Shown here: piece after piece, positions 1 to 8,832 of the stretch
How positions within the stretch are numbered: the first letter of the stretch is position 1
How the letters are laid out: each line of letters opens with the position of its first letter
Assembly: GCF_900099965.1 (NCBI RefSeq)
Contig: NZ_FNDJ01000040.1
Span: forward strand, 1 to 64,000
Length of the DNA: 64,000 bases
Direction of reading: 5' to 3'
Source of the DNA: Nonomuraea jiangxiensis
GTDB taxonomy: Bacteria; Actinomycetota; Actinomycetes; Streptosporangiales; Streptosporangiaceae
The notes under the pieces: generated by a model
The model's database searches: none
Told to the model about the DNA's origin: nothing
The model's input: the letters and a program-made list of their open reading frames with translations, nothing else
Made by a program: the position numbers and the translations under genes

Positions 1-108
1 GGCGGTCGGCCGAGCTGAGGCTGCGGGCCGGGCGTGGGGTGCGGGCCGAGCTGAGGCGGTCGGCCGAGCTGAGGCTGCGGGCCGGGCGTGGGGTGGGGGC
101 CGGCTGGG
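1..108. repeat. 54-bp direct duplication
   Basis: A block opening with ggcggtcggccgagctgagg at position 1 recurs at position 55 with the same order of motifs for about 40 bases, giving a period of 54. It is pure G/C-rich, non-coding sequence that leads into the 44-bp array further right. No reading frame here has plausible protein features. Confidence 0.75.
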
Positions 109-177
109 GCGGTGGCGCAGTCCGTAGGCCCAGCTTGGGTTGGGGTCGCTGCGGGGCCGTGGCGTGGTCGGCCCGGC

Positions 178-830
178 GTGAGGTGGACGCCATTGCGAGG
201 CCGTAGCGCCGCAGGTCCACGTGAGGTGGAGGTCACTGCGGGGCCGTAGCACGGCGGCCCGCGTGAGGCGGAGGTCGCCGCGGGGCCGAAGCGGGTGCCA
301 GCCCTGCGTGAGATGCATGCCATTGCGGGGCCGTAGCGCCGCAGGCACGGCATGAAGTGGACTGCCACTGCGAGGCCGTAGCGCCGCAGGCCCGCGTGAG
401 GCGGACGCCACTGCAACGCCGTAACGCCGCAGGACCGGCATGAAATGGACCGCCGCTGCGAGGCCGAAGCGGGTGGCGGCCCGGCATGAAGCGGAGGCCG
501 CCGAAGGGCCGAAGCAGGGGCGGCCCGGCGTGAGGGGGACACCACTGAGGGTCGTAGCGCGGCAGGCCCGACGTGAGGCGGAGGCCGTCGCGATGCCGAA
601 GTGGGTGCCCGGCCCGGCGTGAGGGGGACGCCCTTGCGGGCCGTAGCGCGGCAAGCCCGGCGGGAGGTCGAGGTCACTGCAGGGCCCGTAGCGCGGTCGG
701 CCCGGCGGGAGGTCGAGGTCACTGCAGGGCCCGTAGCGTCGCGCGGTCGGCCCTGCGTGAGGTGGAGGTCACTGCGGGGCCGTAGCGGGGTCGGCCCGGA
801 GGGAGGTGGAGGCTGCTGTGGGGATGGGGC
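178..830. repeat. degenerate 44-bp tandem array (about 15 units)
   Basis: Units begin with gtgagg/atgaag/gggagg at 178, 221, 263, 308, 352, 396, 440, 486, 530, 573, 619, 662, 707, 756 and 801, so the period is 42-49 bases, mostly 43-46. A typical unit reads gtgaggtggaggtcactgc, then gggccgtagcgcggc and ggcccggc. Units diverge by substitutions and small indels. The short ORFs crossing it are in several frames and are repeats of Arg/Ala/Gly, so I do not call genes. Together with 1-108 this explains all of the gene-free 838 bases at the left end. Confidence 0.85.
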
Positions 831-838
831 GGGGTGGG

Positions 839-1627
839 TCAGGGGGTGGGTTCGGGGTGGTGGGGGGACGGGGGTGGGGGTGTGGGGGTTGCGGTGGCGG
901 TGGGGGTTAGGTGGGTGCGTACGAGGAGGGCTGCGCCCGCTACCGCCGCCGGCATCGCGATGACCGCCACGAACGGCACCAGGAACAGCAGGAACACCGC
1001 CACCCCGAACCCCAGCGACGCCGCCTTGTTACCGCGCAGCAGCGCGAACCGTTGCTTGCGGATCATCCCGCGCCGTTCCAGTGGCAGGGTGGTGAGCTCC
1101 ACCGTGAGGAAGAAGCCGGACACGGCCGCTCCGAGCACCGGCACCACCGTCTGGCCGAACACGGGGATGAAGCCCAGGAAGAACAGCGGGATCGTGAAGA
1201 GGAGCACGTAGCACAGCGTGACCAGGCTGTCCCTGATCGAGCGGGGCAGTGTGCGCCACCACGGCTGCTCGTCGGCCGCCTTGAGCGCGTCCACCTCCGC
1301 CGACAACCGCTCGTAGAACGGCTCCCCGATCACCAGCGTCAGCGCGGTGAACGTCAGCACCGCCACCGCCAGCCCGCCGAGCACCAAGGAGATCGCCACC
1401 ACCGTACGGAAGACCTCGCGCCAGCTCCACGTGTCCGCGAACGGCGTCAGGAACTCGGCCAGGTCGGCGGCGTTGGTGCCGAGCAGGATCAGCACCACCA
1501 CGTAGACGGCGAACGCGACAAGAGCGGGGATCAGCCCGAAAGCCCACCACCGGCCGTTTCGGGCGACCCACCCCCAACCCCGCAGGAAGAAGCCGACACC
1601 GGCCGTGAAGTCGCGCAGTGATCGCAT
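839..1627 (-). CDS. EI24 domain-containing integral membrane protein
   Basis: Protein of 262 aa resembling the EI24/CysZ family of membrane proteins; in Proteobacteria CysZ carries sulfate, but the substrate of actinobacterial members is unknown. Hydrophobic segments lie at roughly residues 27-50, 75-100, 138-175 and 210-235, with the family's soluble loop around residues 105-135. The last 25 residues are a Pro/Thr/His tail that runs into the edge of the 44-bp repeat array, so the C-terminus may have been extended by repeat-derived sequence. The start ATG at 1627 lies 11 bases after the maf stop, so it is the last gene of a minus-strand run ftsH-DUF937-maf-EI24. No clear ribosome binding site is seen. 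Confidence 0.8.
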   Translation of the reverse strand: MRSLRDFTAGVGFFLRGWGWVARNGRWWAFGLIPALVAFAVYVVVLILLGTNAADLAEFLTPFADTWSWREVFRTVVAISLVLGGLAVAVLTFTALTLVIGEPFYERLSAEVDALKAADEQPWWRTLPRSIRDSLVTLCYVLLFTIPLFFLGFIPVFGQTVVPVLGAAVSGFFLTVELTTLPLERRGMIRKQRFALLRGNKAASLGFGVAVFLLFLVPFVAVIAMPAAVAGAALLVRTHLTPTATATPTPPPPSPHHPEPTP

Positions 1628-1637
1628 GCCCGGCAGG

Positions 1638-2219
1638 CTAGCGCCAGAACGACGTCACCGCGTAGCCCAGTTCGGCGAACAGGTCGCGCAGCAGCGGCAG
1701 CGAGATGCCGAGCACGTTGCCGTGGTCGCCCTCGATGCCCTCCACGAACCACCCGCCGCGCCCCTCGATGCTGAACGCCCCGGCCAGGTTGAGCGGCTCG
1801 CCGGTCGCGGCGTAGCTGGCGATCTCCTCCTCGGACGGCTGGCCGAAGTGCACCACGGTGGTGGCCACCTCGGCGACCTGCCGGCCCGCCGCGACGTCGA
1901 TCACGCAGTGGCCCGTCACCAGGCGCCCGGTGCGCCCGCGCATGAGGCGCCAGCGCTCCGCGGCCTCCTCCTTCGTGGCGGGTTTGCCGTAGGGGCGGCC
2001 GTCGAGCTCCAGGATCGAGTCGCAGCCGATCACCAGCCCCTCGTCCAGCCCGCTCGCGACGGCCTCGGCCTTGGCTCTGGCCAGCACCAGGCTGAGCGCC
2101 GCGGGGGTGTGGGCGGTGAACGCCTCCTCGTCGACCCCGCTGACGATCACCTTGGGGTCGAGGCCGGCACTGCGTAGCAGGGCCAGACGGGCAGAGGAGG
2201 CAGAGGCCAGAACGATCAC
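1638..2219 (-). CDS. maf: Maf family nucleoside triphosphate pyrophosphatase
   Basis: Protein of 193 aa, the usual Maf length. Maf proteins hydrolyse canonical or modified nucleoside triphosphates to monophosphates in the cytoplasm (house-cleaning, linked to septum formation). Visible family motifs in order: LASASSAR at the N-terminus (phosphate loop), GCDS near residue 65, GRPYGKP near 74, VTGH near 101, GEPLNLAGAF near 140 and a C-terminal EGDHGNVLGISLP. All the usual catalytic positions appear present. It sits 16 bases after the DUF937 gene and 11 bases before the EI24 gene, so it is probably co-transcribed with them. Confidence 0.95.
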   Translation of the reverse strand: MIVLASASSARLALLRSAGLDPKVIVSGVDEEAFTAHTPAALSLVLARAKAEAVASGLDEGLVIGCDSILELDGRPYGKPATKEEAAERWRLMRGRTGRLVTGHCVIDVAAGRQVAEVATTVVHFGQPSEEEIASYAATGEPLNLAGAFSIEGRGGWFVEGIEGDHGNVLGISLPLLRDLFAELGYAVTSFWR

Positions 2220-2235
2220 TGAGCCAGCCTACCGG

Positions 2236-2817
2236 TCACCGGTCGGGGTTCGGCGTCCCCGGTGCCCGCTGCGGCTCCTCCACTGGCTCGGACGGGCCTG
2301 CCTGCCGCGGCACGACCCCGCCGAAGATGCTGCCGAGCAGCGCTCCGAGCGCGTCGGGCACGGCCGACTGCTCCCGGTTCAGGTGGTCGGCCATCGTGCC
2401 GGCGTCCATGTCGGCGTTCGCGGCCCGGGTGGCCAGCAGCGACATGATCATGGGGGCGATCAGAGGCAGCAGCCGCATGATGGTCCCCCGGTCGATGCCG
2501 GCCAGCTGCGACAGACCGGACACGACCGCCTCCGTGCCCTGCCCGCCGAGCACGTGGCTGAGGATGCCGTGCCCGTCGCGGGTCAGCGAGGCCACGTCGC
2601 CGTTGAACGGATCGGTGTCCACATGCTCGTCCAGCGCCCCGCGCAGGGCCTCGGCGCCGTCCGGGTGCTCGGCGTTGCGGGCCAGTCCTCCGACGATGGT
2701 GCCCGACACAGCCTGGACCACGTCGCGGGCCGTGGCCGTGTCCGTGCCGAGCATTCCGGCGATCTGCTCCAGTCCCGAGTCTCCGAGCTGGGCGAGAAGC
2801 TCGTCATGCAGAGTCAC
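2236..2817 (-). CDS. DUF937 domain-containing protein
   Basis: Acidic, Ala/Gly/Leu-rich cytoplasmic protein of 193 aa matching the DUF937 pattern: repeats of short helices (ELLAQLG, SGLEQIAGMLG, VVQAVSGTIVGGLARN) and a C-terminal GALLGSIFGG. Function unknown; YidB-type relatives exist in Proteobacteria. I place the start at GTG 2817 because a GGGGGGA ribosome binding site lies 6-7 bases upstream; the open frame continues to 2871 but the extra 18 residues lack any such signal. Stop to maf start is 16 bases. Confidence 0.75.
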   Translation of the reverse strand: MTLHDELLAQLGDSGLEQIAGMLGTDTATARDVVQAVSGTIVGGLARNAEHPDGAEALRGALDEHVDTDPFNGDVASLTRDGHGILSHVLGGQGTEAVVSGLSQLAGIDRGTIMRLLPLIAPMIMSLLATRAANADMDAGTMADHLNREQSAVPDALGALLGSIFGGVVPRQAGPSEPVEEPQRAPGTPNPDR

Positions 2818-2910
2818 GACAGTCCCCCCATCGTTGACACGGGAGACGTTCCCCTGCTGATCTCGACCCAACGCCCGGATTGTCTTATTTATCGGAAAAG
2901 GTGGCCCGGC

Positions 2911-4839
2911 TCACCCCGCGGAGCCGGCGGCGGCCACCGAACGGCTTCCTGCCAGGCCCGCGGCGGCGTACGCGTCCGCCTCGTCGAGGGTCTCGTGCTC
3001 CAGCAGGGCCGCCACGATCGCGTCCAGCTTCTCCCGGTTTTCGGAGAGCACCTGGATGGCACGCTCGTAGCACTCGTCCACGATCCGCCGCGCCTCCTCG
3101 TCCACAGTGGCGAGCATGGCGGGCGAGGCCTGCGGCGGCTGGCCGTCGTTGGGCAGGATGGTCAGCGGTCCGACCTTCTCCGACATGCCCCACCGGCCGA
3201 CCATGCCACGGGCGATCATGGTGACCTGCTCCAGGTCGTTCTCGGCGCCGGTGGTGATGACGCCGTAGACGACCTGCTCGGCCGCCATGCCGCCGAGCGC
3301 GCCGGTGATGCGGCCGCGCAGATACTGCTCGTCGTAGGCGTACCGGTCGGTGTCAGGGGTGGACAGCGTGACGCCGAGCGCCCGGCCGCGCGGGGTGATC
3401 GAGATCTTCCTGACCGGGTCGGCGCCCGGCTGGAGCATGCCGAGCAGCGCGTGCCCGGCCTCGTGGAAGGCCGTCCTGGTGCGCTCCTCCTCCGGCATCA
3501 CGATGCTGCGGGCCGCGCCGAGCTGCAGCTTCTCCAGCGCGTCGGTGAGGTCGGCCATCGCGACCTTCTCCTTGCCGCGCTTGGCGGCGAGCAGGGCGGC
3601 CTCGTTGACCAGGTTCGCGAGGTCGGCGCCGGTCATGCCGGGAGTGGTCTTGGCGAGCTTGTCGAGGCTGACCTCGCCGTCGAGCGGCACGCCGCGCGTG
3701 TGCACGGCCAGGATCGCGCTGCGGCCGGCCGCGTCCGGCAGGCCCACCTGCACGGTACGGTCGAAGCGCCCGGGACGCAGCAGCGCCGGGTCGAGGATCT
3801 CGGGCCGGTTCGTGGCCCCGATGACGATCACGCCCTCGGCCCCGGAGAACCCGTCCATCTCGGTGAGGATCTGGTTGAGCGTCTGCTCGCGCTCGTCGTG
3901 GCCGCCGATGCCGCCCGCGCCGCCGCGCGCCCTGCCGATGGCATCGATCTCGTCGATGAACACGATCGACGGCGCCACCTTCCGCGCCTCCTCGAACAGG
4001 TCACGCACCCGCGAGGCGCCCACGCCGACGATCATCTCGATGAACTCGGAGGCGCTGGCCGAGAAGTACGGCACCTTGGCCTCGCCCGCGACCGCCCTGG
4101 CCAGCAGCGTCTTGCCGGTGCCGGGAGGGCCGGCGAGCAGCACGCCCTTGGGCAGCTTCGCGCCGAGCCTGCGGTATTTGTCGGGGTCCTTGAGGTAGTC
4201 GACGATCTCCACCAGCTCGTTCTCGACCTCGTCGATGCCCGCGACGTCCTCGAACGTCACCCGCACCTTCCCAGCCTCGACCGGCTTGGCCGCCTTGGAC
4301 TTGCCCAGCCCGCCCAGGCCGCCGCCCATCATGCTGGCGCCGCGGCGCATGATCCAGATCCACAGTCCGGCCAGCAGCAGCACGGGCAGCAGTGACAGCA
4401 GCAGGTTGGAGAAGAAGCCACGGGTGATCGGCTGCGAGGTGATCTCCACCTGGCCGGTGGCGAGCTGCTGGTCGAGCTGGTCGGTGTTGGCGAAGGCCGG
4501 GATCTCGGTCTGGAACCGGGTGTAGGCCGTGTTGCTCTCGGGGTTCTGGGCGGAGGACCGCAGGTCTCCCTCGACGGACAGGCCCTGGGCGTAGATCTCC
4601 TTGACGTTCTTGGCGCTCACCTGCTTGGTGAACTCGGTGTACGAGATCGTCTCGACGGATTCGCTGTCGACGAACGACGACACCACGAAGAAACCCGCGT
4701 ACACGATGAGCAAGGTGACGATGAAACGCCACCAGTTGATCTTGGGTCGGCCGCCCGGCGTCCCGGGCAAGCCCTCCGAACGCCAGGGCGGCTTGCCCTT
4801 GCCCTTGTTCGAGGTTTGTGGTGATCCAGAGCGTTCCAC
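2911..4839 (-). CDS. ftsH: ATP-dependent zinc metalloprotease FtsH
   Basis: Membrane-anchored AAA+ protease of about 642 aa that degrades misfolded membrane and short-lived cytosolic proteins. Order: short charged N-terminus, TM1 near residues 39-56, extracytoplasmic FtsH_ext region, TM2 near 145-164, AAA module with Walker A GPPGTGKT (about 237-244), Walker B VFIDEID, second region of homology with RPGRFDR, then the peptidase with zinc site HEAGH near 459-463 and the acidic third ligand region GAENDLEQ. The start is set at GTG 4839, which has GGGGAG seven bases upstream; ATG 4854, five codons earlier, lacks a binding site but is possible. The N-terminus differs from classical FtsH starts, so it may be a second paralogue in this genome. 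Confidence 0.93.
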   Translation of the reverse strand: MERSGSPQTSNKGKGKPPWRSEGLPGTPGGRPKINWWRFIVTLLIVYAGFFVVSSFVDSESVETISYTEFTKQVSAKNVKEIYAQGLSVEGDLRSSAQNPESNTAYTRFQTEIPAFANTDQLDQQLATGQVEITSQPITRGFFSNLLLSLLPVLLLAGLWIWIMRRGASMMGGGLGGLGKSKAAKPVEAGKVRVTFEDVAGIDEVENELVEIVDYLKDPDKYRRLGAKLPKGVLLAGPPGTGKTLLARAVAGEAKVPYFSASASEFIEMIVGVGASRVRDLFEEARKVAPSIVFIDEIDAIGRARGGAGGIGGHDEREQTLNQILTEMDGFSGAEGVIVIGATNRPEILDPALLRPGRFDRTVQVGLPDAAGRSAILAVHTRGVPLDGEVSLDKLAKTTPGMTGADLANLVNEAALLAAKRGKEKVAMADLTDALEKLQLGAARSIVMPEEERTRTAFHEAGHALLGMLQPGADPVRKISITPRGRALGVTLSTPDTDRYAYDEQYLRGRITGALGGMAAEQVVYGVITTGAENDLEQVTMIARGMVGRWGMSEKVGPLTILPNDGQPPQASPAMLATVDEEARRIVDECYERAIQVLSENREKLDAIVAALLEHETLDEADAYAAAGLAGSRSVAAAGSAG

Positions 4840-4874
4840 GGCGTCACTCCCCATATCGCCGCATACATGATCTT

Positions 4875-5828
4875 CTAGCCTAGAACACGCACTCCTGACA
4901 CCACGCGGCCAATGTCCCGCCACTGTTTGTGCTGCGAGTCCGGCACTGTCACGAACACCAGTCCGGGCTTGCTCATTCCCCCGTCTATGACGACAACGGC
5001 CGCCCGAGACGTCTTTTTTCCGTATTTAACCCGATAGACGAGTGCCCATCCGCCTTTGACCTGCTGCGACGCCAGCCAAGTGATCTTGGAACCCTTGGGA
5101 TGGTGGTTGAGCGTCCAGCGGGCGGCCAGCAGCGCCGTGTCACGCGGGGACTCCTGCTCCATGATCGGCAGCGGGCACGATACGACTGTCCCGCGCAGGG
5201 TGGTGCCGCGCTGCCGGGGCAGCACCTGCCTGGTGGAGAACGGCGCCGCCCCGTACGCCTTCCACGGCCTGCCGAGCCTGGGGACCACCAGGCCCGAGCG
5301 CTTGTCCGTGACCACCTGCTTGCCCGGCGAGCTCAGGGACATGCGCTTGACCCCGCCGGTCAGCCTGGGCACGCGCGGGTCGGCGTAGAGGGCCTCCATG
5401 GCGGTGTAGCCGGGCGCGAGCGAGCCGCTGGGGGACGGCGCGCCCTGCTCCTCGGTGGCGCCCTGCTCCTCGGTGGCGCCCTGCTCCTCAGTGGTGCTCG
5501 GCTCCTCGGTGGTGCTCGGCTCCGGGCTGGGCGTGGGGACCGCCGCCGCCGGTGCCGGGCCGGACGGGGACGGTACGGCCGGCGGCGCGGTGACCGGCCC
5601 CGCCGCGACCTCGTCCGGCCCTGACGGGAGCACCACGATCACTGCCACGGCCGCGGCCACGACGGCGGCGACCACGGCAAGCCCCCGGTACACCACCCGC
5701 ATGCGGAGATCTCCGATACGGGAGCGTTTGGGGGGTGAAGCCACCGGGGCTCCAGGTCTCGTCGCGGTTCTCACTTCGGAACCCTTGATCACTTCATCCC
5801 CATCGAGCACGACGGGAGCGTACGACAT
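4875..5828 (-). CDS. membrane-anchored protein with Pro/Glu-rich linker, function unknown
   Basis: Up to 317 aa. A basic cytoplasmic head is followed by one transmembrane helix (about residues 44-70, AVVAAVVAAAVAVIVVLPS) and a low-complexity Pro/Ser/Thr/Glu linker. The linker includes three near-perfect TEEQGA repeats encoded by 18-bp DNA repeats around 5455-5500. The remaining 170 residues form a folded-looking extracytoplasmic domain ending YKSGVRVLG-like. I do not recognise the domain. The start is uncertain: GTG codons 12 and 18 residues in have better upstream purines than ATG 5828. It is divergent from the DUF3616 gene (39-base gap) and upstream of ftsH. Confidence 0.7.
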   Translation of the reverse strand: MSYAPVVLDGDEVIKGSEVRTATRPGAPVASPPKRSRIGDLRMRVVYRGLAVVAAVVAAAVAVIVVLPSGPDEVAAGPVTAPPAVPSPSGPAPAAAVPTPSPEPSTTEEPSTTEEQGATEEQGATEEQGAPSPSGSLAPGYTAMEALYADPRVPRLTGGVKRMSLSSPGKQVVTDKRSGLVVPRLGRPWKAYGAAPFSTRQVLPRQRGTTLRGTVVSCPLPIMEQESPRDTALLAARWTLNHHPKGSKITWLASQQVKGGWALVYRVKYGKKTSRAAVVVIDGGMSKPGLVFVTVPDSQHKQWRDIGRVVSGVRVLG

Positions 5829-5867
5829 ATCCCGGCATTGCGCTCAAGAAGCGACCGAAGTGCAATC

Positions 5868-6842
5868 ATGGACTTCGTGCAACAGGTTGAGCTGCGATTC
5901 GACCACGCCTCCCGAGCGTCACAGACGCACACGAACCTTTCGGCCATCCGGCAGGGCTCGACCGGCCTGTGGGTGGCCGGCGACGAGACCGCGACGTTCG
6001 AGCACCTGGAGTGGACGGGCGACCACTTCGGCGCGCAGCGCACCTTCCGCCTCGCCGACTACGTCAATCTCCCGGCGGGCCCGGAGGACGAGGCCGACAT
6101 CGAGGGAATGGGCCGGGCCGACGGCCACCTCTGGCTGGTCGGCTCGCACAGCCTCAAGCGCAGGCGGGTCAAGTCGAAGGACCCGGACAAGGCCGCCGAC
6201 CGGCTGGCCACGGTGGTCAGGGAGGAGAACCGCTTCATCCTGGTACGGCTCCCGCTCGGCGACGCCGAGGCCCCGGAGCGGGGGGCGATCATGTCCGGCG
6301 GGCACAACCTCACCACGTACATGAGCGACGACCGGCACCTGGCACCGTTCCTGACGCTGCCGGGCAAGGACAACGGGCTGGACGTCGAGGGCATCGCCGT
6401 CCTGTCCGGGCGGGTCTACCTGGGGCTGCGCGGTCCGGTCCTGCGGGGCTGGGCGGTGCTGCTGGAGCTGCGGGTCGAGGACGCCGGCAAGGGGCGGTTG
6501 CGGCTGCGGGAGCCGTACCGCAAGCACTTCCTGGACCTCGGCGGGCTCGGCGTGCGGGACCTGTGCCCGGACGGCGACTCGCTGCTGCTGCTCACCGGGC
6601 CGACCATGGACCTCGACGGGCCCGTGCGCGTGGTGCGCTGGCGGCCGGGCCACAAGCGGCCGACGGTCGTCCCTGAGGACGAACTGGAAGCCGTGCTGGA
6701 GCTGCCCTACGGCGTCGGCTGCGACCATCCGGAGGGGCTGGCGCTGCTGGACGACCGCAGGCTGATGGTGGTGTACGACAGCCCGTCGCCCGCGCGGATC
6801 ACCCCGGCGGGCGGCGTGCTGGCGGACATCTTCACGATCTAG
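5868..6842 (+). CDS. DUF3616 domain-containing protein
   Basis: Protein of 324 aa with the DUF3616 pattern: repeated beta-propeller-like strands (LWVAGDETATFEHL, DIEGMGRADGHLWLVGSHS, LDVEGIAVLSGRVYLGLRGP, DHPEGLALLDDRRLMVVYDS). No signal peptide, so probably cytoplasmic. The repeated DxEG motifs suggest metal-supported blades, but no activity is established for the family. Start is ATG 5868; the open frame extends to 5838, but the earlier residues are not family-like. Its last 11 bases overlap the convergent peptidyl-tRNA hydrolase gene. Confidence 0.85.
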   Translation: MDFVQQVELRFDHASRASQTHTNLSAIRQGSTGLWVAGDETATFEHLEWTGDHFGAQRTFRLADYVNLPAGPEDEADIEGMGRADGHLWLVGSHSLKRRRVKSKDPDKAADRLATVVREENRFILVRLPLGDAEAPERGAIMSGGHNLTTYMSDDRHLAPFLTLPGKDNGLDVEGIAVLSGRVYLGLRGPVLRGWAVLLELRVEDAGKGRLRLREPYRKHFLDLGGLGVRDLCPDGDSLLLLTGPTMDLDGPVRVVRWRPGHKRPTVVPEDELEAVLELPYGVGCDHPEGLALLDDRRLMVVYDSPSPARITPAGGVLADIFTI

Positions 6843-7503
6843 AGACACGCCCCAGCAACCACGGGGCCTCCGCGACGAACGTGCACGAGCCCGGCTCGAT
6901 CTCGGTGAACCCCGCGTCCCGCACGACCGGCAGCCCGGCGGCGACCAGGGAGTCGAAGTCGCCCCGGCCGGGGGCGGCGCGCACGGACACCGCCAGCCCG
7001 CGCTCCCGCCAGGCCGCCCGCTCGGCCGCGTCACTGGCCCACCAGGCGAGCTGGGCGGCGTGCCCGGCCTGGGCCATGGCCTTGCCCGCCGACATGGCCA
7101 GGTCGGGGTTGGCCCACAGGATCGGCCGCTCGGCGGGCGGCGGCGGGGCGGTGTCGGTCAGCTCGGTGCCGGACACCTGCAACCGCGCCAGGTCCCTGGG
7201 CCAGTCGTCGAGCGGCACGGGCGGGTGCACGCGCACCTCGGCCGTACGGTGCTCGACGGTGCGGCCGGGAAGCGCGAGCGCGCGGCGCCACTCGGCGCCC
7301 CTGGCCCGGCGCACGACCTTGCGGATCTTGCCGGTGGACTGCCAGGCGTGCACCTCGGCGGCCCACTCCCCCGGGTCGTCCAGCAGACTCAGCACGGCCA
7401 TGGCGGCGGCCTCCAGGGCGTCGGTGCGCTCGGGAGGGCTCACGGTGGGACCCGCACGCTCGATCCGGACGACGAGGGGCAGGACGTAAAGCTCGGAGTT
7501 CAT
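6832..7503 (-). CDS. PTH2-type peptidyl-tRNA hydrolase with N-terminal extension
   Basis: Protein of 223 aa. The C-terminal 105 residues match the archaeal/eukaryotic PTH2 fold, which releases tRNA from stalled peptidyl-tRNA: SAGKAMAQAGHAA carries the catalytic lysine and VVRDAGFTEIEPGS carries the conserved Asp and Thr. About 115 N-terminal residues (with a Trp-rich centre) precede the domain and are not part of the core enzyme; their role is unknown. The ATG overlaps the stop of the MFS gene upstream as ATGA, so translation is coupled. Bacteria usually rely on PTH1, so this is a supplementary enzyme. Confidence 0.82.
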   Translation of the reverse strand: MNSELYVLPLVVRIERAGPTVSPPERTDALEAAAMAVLSLLDDPGEWAAEVHAWQSTGKIRKVVRRARGAEWRRALALPGRTVEHRTAEVRVHPPVPLDDWPRDLARLQVSGTELTDTAPPPPAERPILWANPDLAMSAGKAMAQAGHAAQLAWWASDAAERAAWRERGLAVSVRAAPGRGDFDSLVAAGLPVVRDAGFTEIEPGSCTFVAEAPWLLGRVSRS

Positions 7504-8762
7504 CGCCCTCTAGCATGCCCGATGGCCAGGGACATGGCGGCGGCGAGGAGGCAGAGGGCGCCGGCGGCGTACCAGGCCAGGTCGTAGGCGCCCAGGTGGT
7601 CGCGGGTGAGCCCGGCTCCGACGGCGGCGATCGCGGCCCCGACCTGGTGCGAGCCGAACACCCAGCCGAACACCACGGCGCCGTCGGCCCCGTAGATGCG
7701 CCGGCACAGCGCGACCGTGGGCGGGACGGTCGCCACCCAGTCCAGGCCGTAGAACACGATGAAGATCAGCATGCTGGGCTCGGTGGTGGCCGCGAACAGG
7801 CCGGGCAGCACCATCAGCGAGAGCCCGCGCAACGCGTAGTAGACGCCGAGCAGCACCTTGGGGTCGATCTTGTCGCTGAGCCAGCCGGAGGCGATCGTGC
7901 CCACGATGTCGAAGATCCCGATGACCGCCAGCAGGCCCGCCGCGACCGGCTCGGCCATGCCGTGGTCGTGCGCGGCGGGGATGAAGTGGGTGCCGACCAG
8001 GCCGTTCGTACTGGCGCCGCAGATCGCGAAGCCGCCGGCGAGGAACCAGAACGGCCGCGTCCGCGCCGCCGAGGCCAGCACGGTGACCGCCCGGACGGCC
8101 GCGTTCACCTTGCCGGGCTCGGTACGGACCGAGCCGGGTTCAGCGCCGAGGGCCGTCGTGCCCACGTCCTGCGGGTGGTCGCGCAGCAGCCACCACACGA
8201 ACGGCACCACCGCCAGCGCGGCGGCGGCCACGGTCAGCGACGCAAAGCGCCATCCCGGCCCCTCGGCGAGCTGGGCGAGCACGGGCAGGAAGATGAGCTG
8301 CCCGGTGGCGCCGGCCGCGGTGAGCACGCCGGTCACCAGGCCCCGGTGCCGCACGAACCAGCGGTCCACCACCGTCGCGGCGAACACCAGCGCCATCGAG
8401 CCGGTCCCGAGCCCCACGAGCACGCCCCAGAACAGCAGGAGGTGCCAGCTCGCCGTCATCAGCACGGTCAGCCCGCTGCCCGCGGCGATCAGCAGCAGCG
8501 CGACGGCGACCACCCGGCGCATGCCGAAGCGGTCCATCAGGGCGGCGGCGAAGGGGGCGGTCAGGCCGTAGAGCACCAGGTTGATCGACACGGCCAGGGA
8601 GATCGTGCCCGCCGACCAGCCGAACTCCTCGTGGAGAGGAGTGATCAGTACGCCGGGGGTGGCGCGGAATCCGGCGGCGCCCAGGATCGCCACGAAGGCG
8701 ACGGCGGCCACGAACCAGGCCCGGTGCAGCCGGCGACCCGAGTGGGTGGTGCTGAGTGTCAT
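7500..8762 (-). CDS. MFS transporter
   Basis: Protein of 420 aa with about twelve hydrophobic segments and MFS signatures, including the loop 2-3 motif DRFGMRRVV (about residues 76-84) and a matching WLSDKIDPK in the second half. Closest in style to the monocarboxylate/oxalate-formate-type carriers (GVLITPLHEEFGWSAGTISLAVS at the N-terminus). Substrate unknown. It is divergent from the GlxA-type regulator across about 70 bases, a common regulator-target layout, and overlaps the peptidyl-tRNA hydrolase gene by four bases. Confidence 0.85.
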   Translation of the reverse strand: MTLSTTHSGRRLHRAWFVAAVAFVAILGAAGFRATPGVLITPLHEEFGWSAGTISLAVSINLVLYGLTAPFAAALMDRFGMRRVVAVALLLIAAGSGLTVLMTASWHLLLFWGVLVGLGTGSMALVFAATVVDRWFVRHRGLVTGVLTAAGATGQLIFLPVLAQLAEGPGWRFASLTVAAAALAVVPFVWWLLRDHPQDVGTTALGAEPGSVRTEPGKVNAAVRAVTVLASAARTRPFWFLAGGFAICGASTNGLVGTHFIPAAHDHGMAEPVAAGLLAVIGIFDIVGTIASGWLSDKIDPKVLLGVYYALRGLSLMVLPGLFAATTEPSMLIFIVFYGLDWVATVPPTVALCRRIYGADGAVVFGWVFGSHQVGAAIAAVGAGLTRDHLGAYDLAWYAAGALCLLAAAMSLAIGHARGR

Positions 8763-8832
8763 GCGCCAATACTTATTTACCCCTTACAGGCATACGAGTG
8801 GCCGGAAAGCCAATATGTGCAAGAATCCGGCC

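Noticed and set aside
178..830. Possible CRISPR array
   Set aside because: Units are degenerate over their whole length with no constant repeat alternating with unique spacers, and no cas gene is present.
2071..4395. Plus-strand open frame of 774 codons opposite maf, DUF937 and ftsH
   Set aside because: It spans three genes and their gaps and encodes Arg/His/Leu-rich low-complexity sequence; the minus-strand genes have full family motifs.
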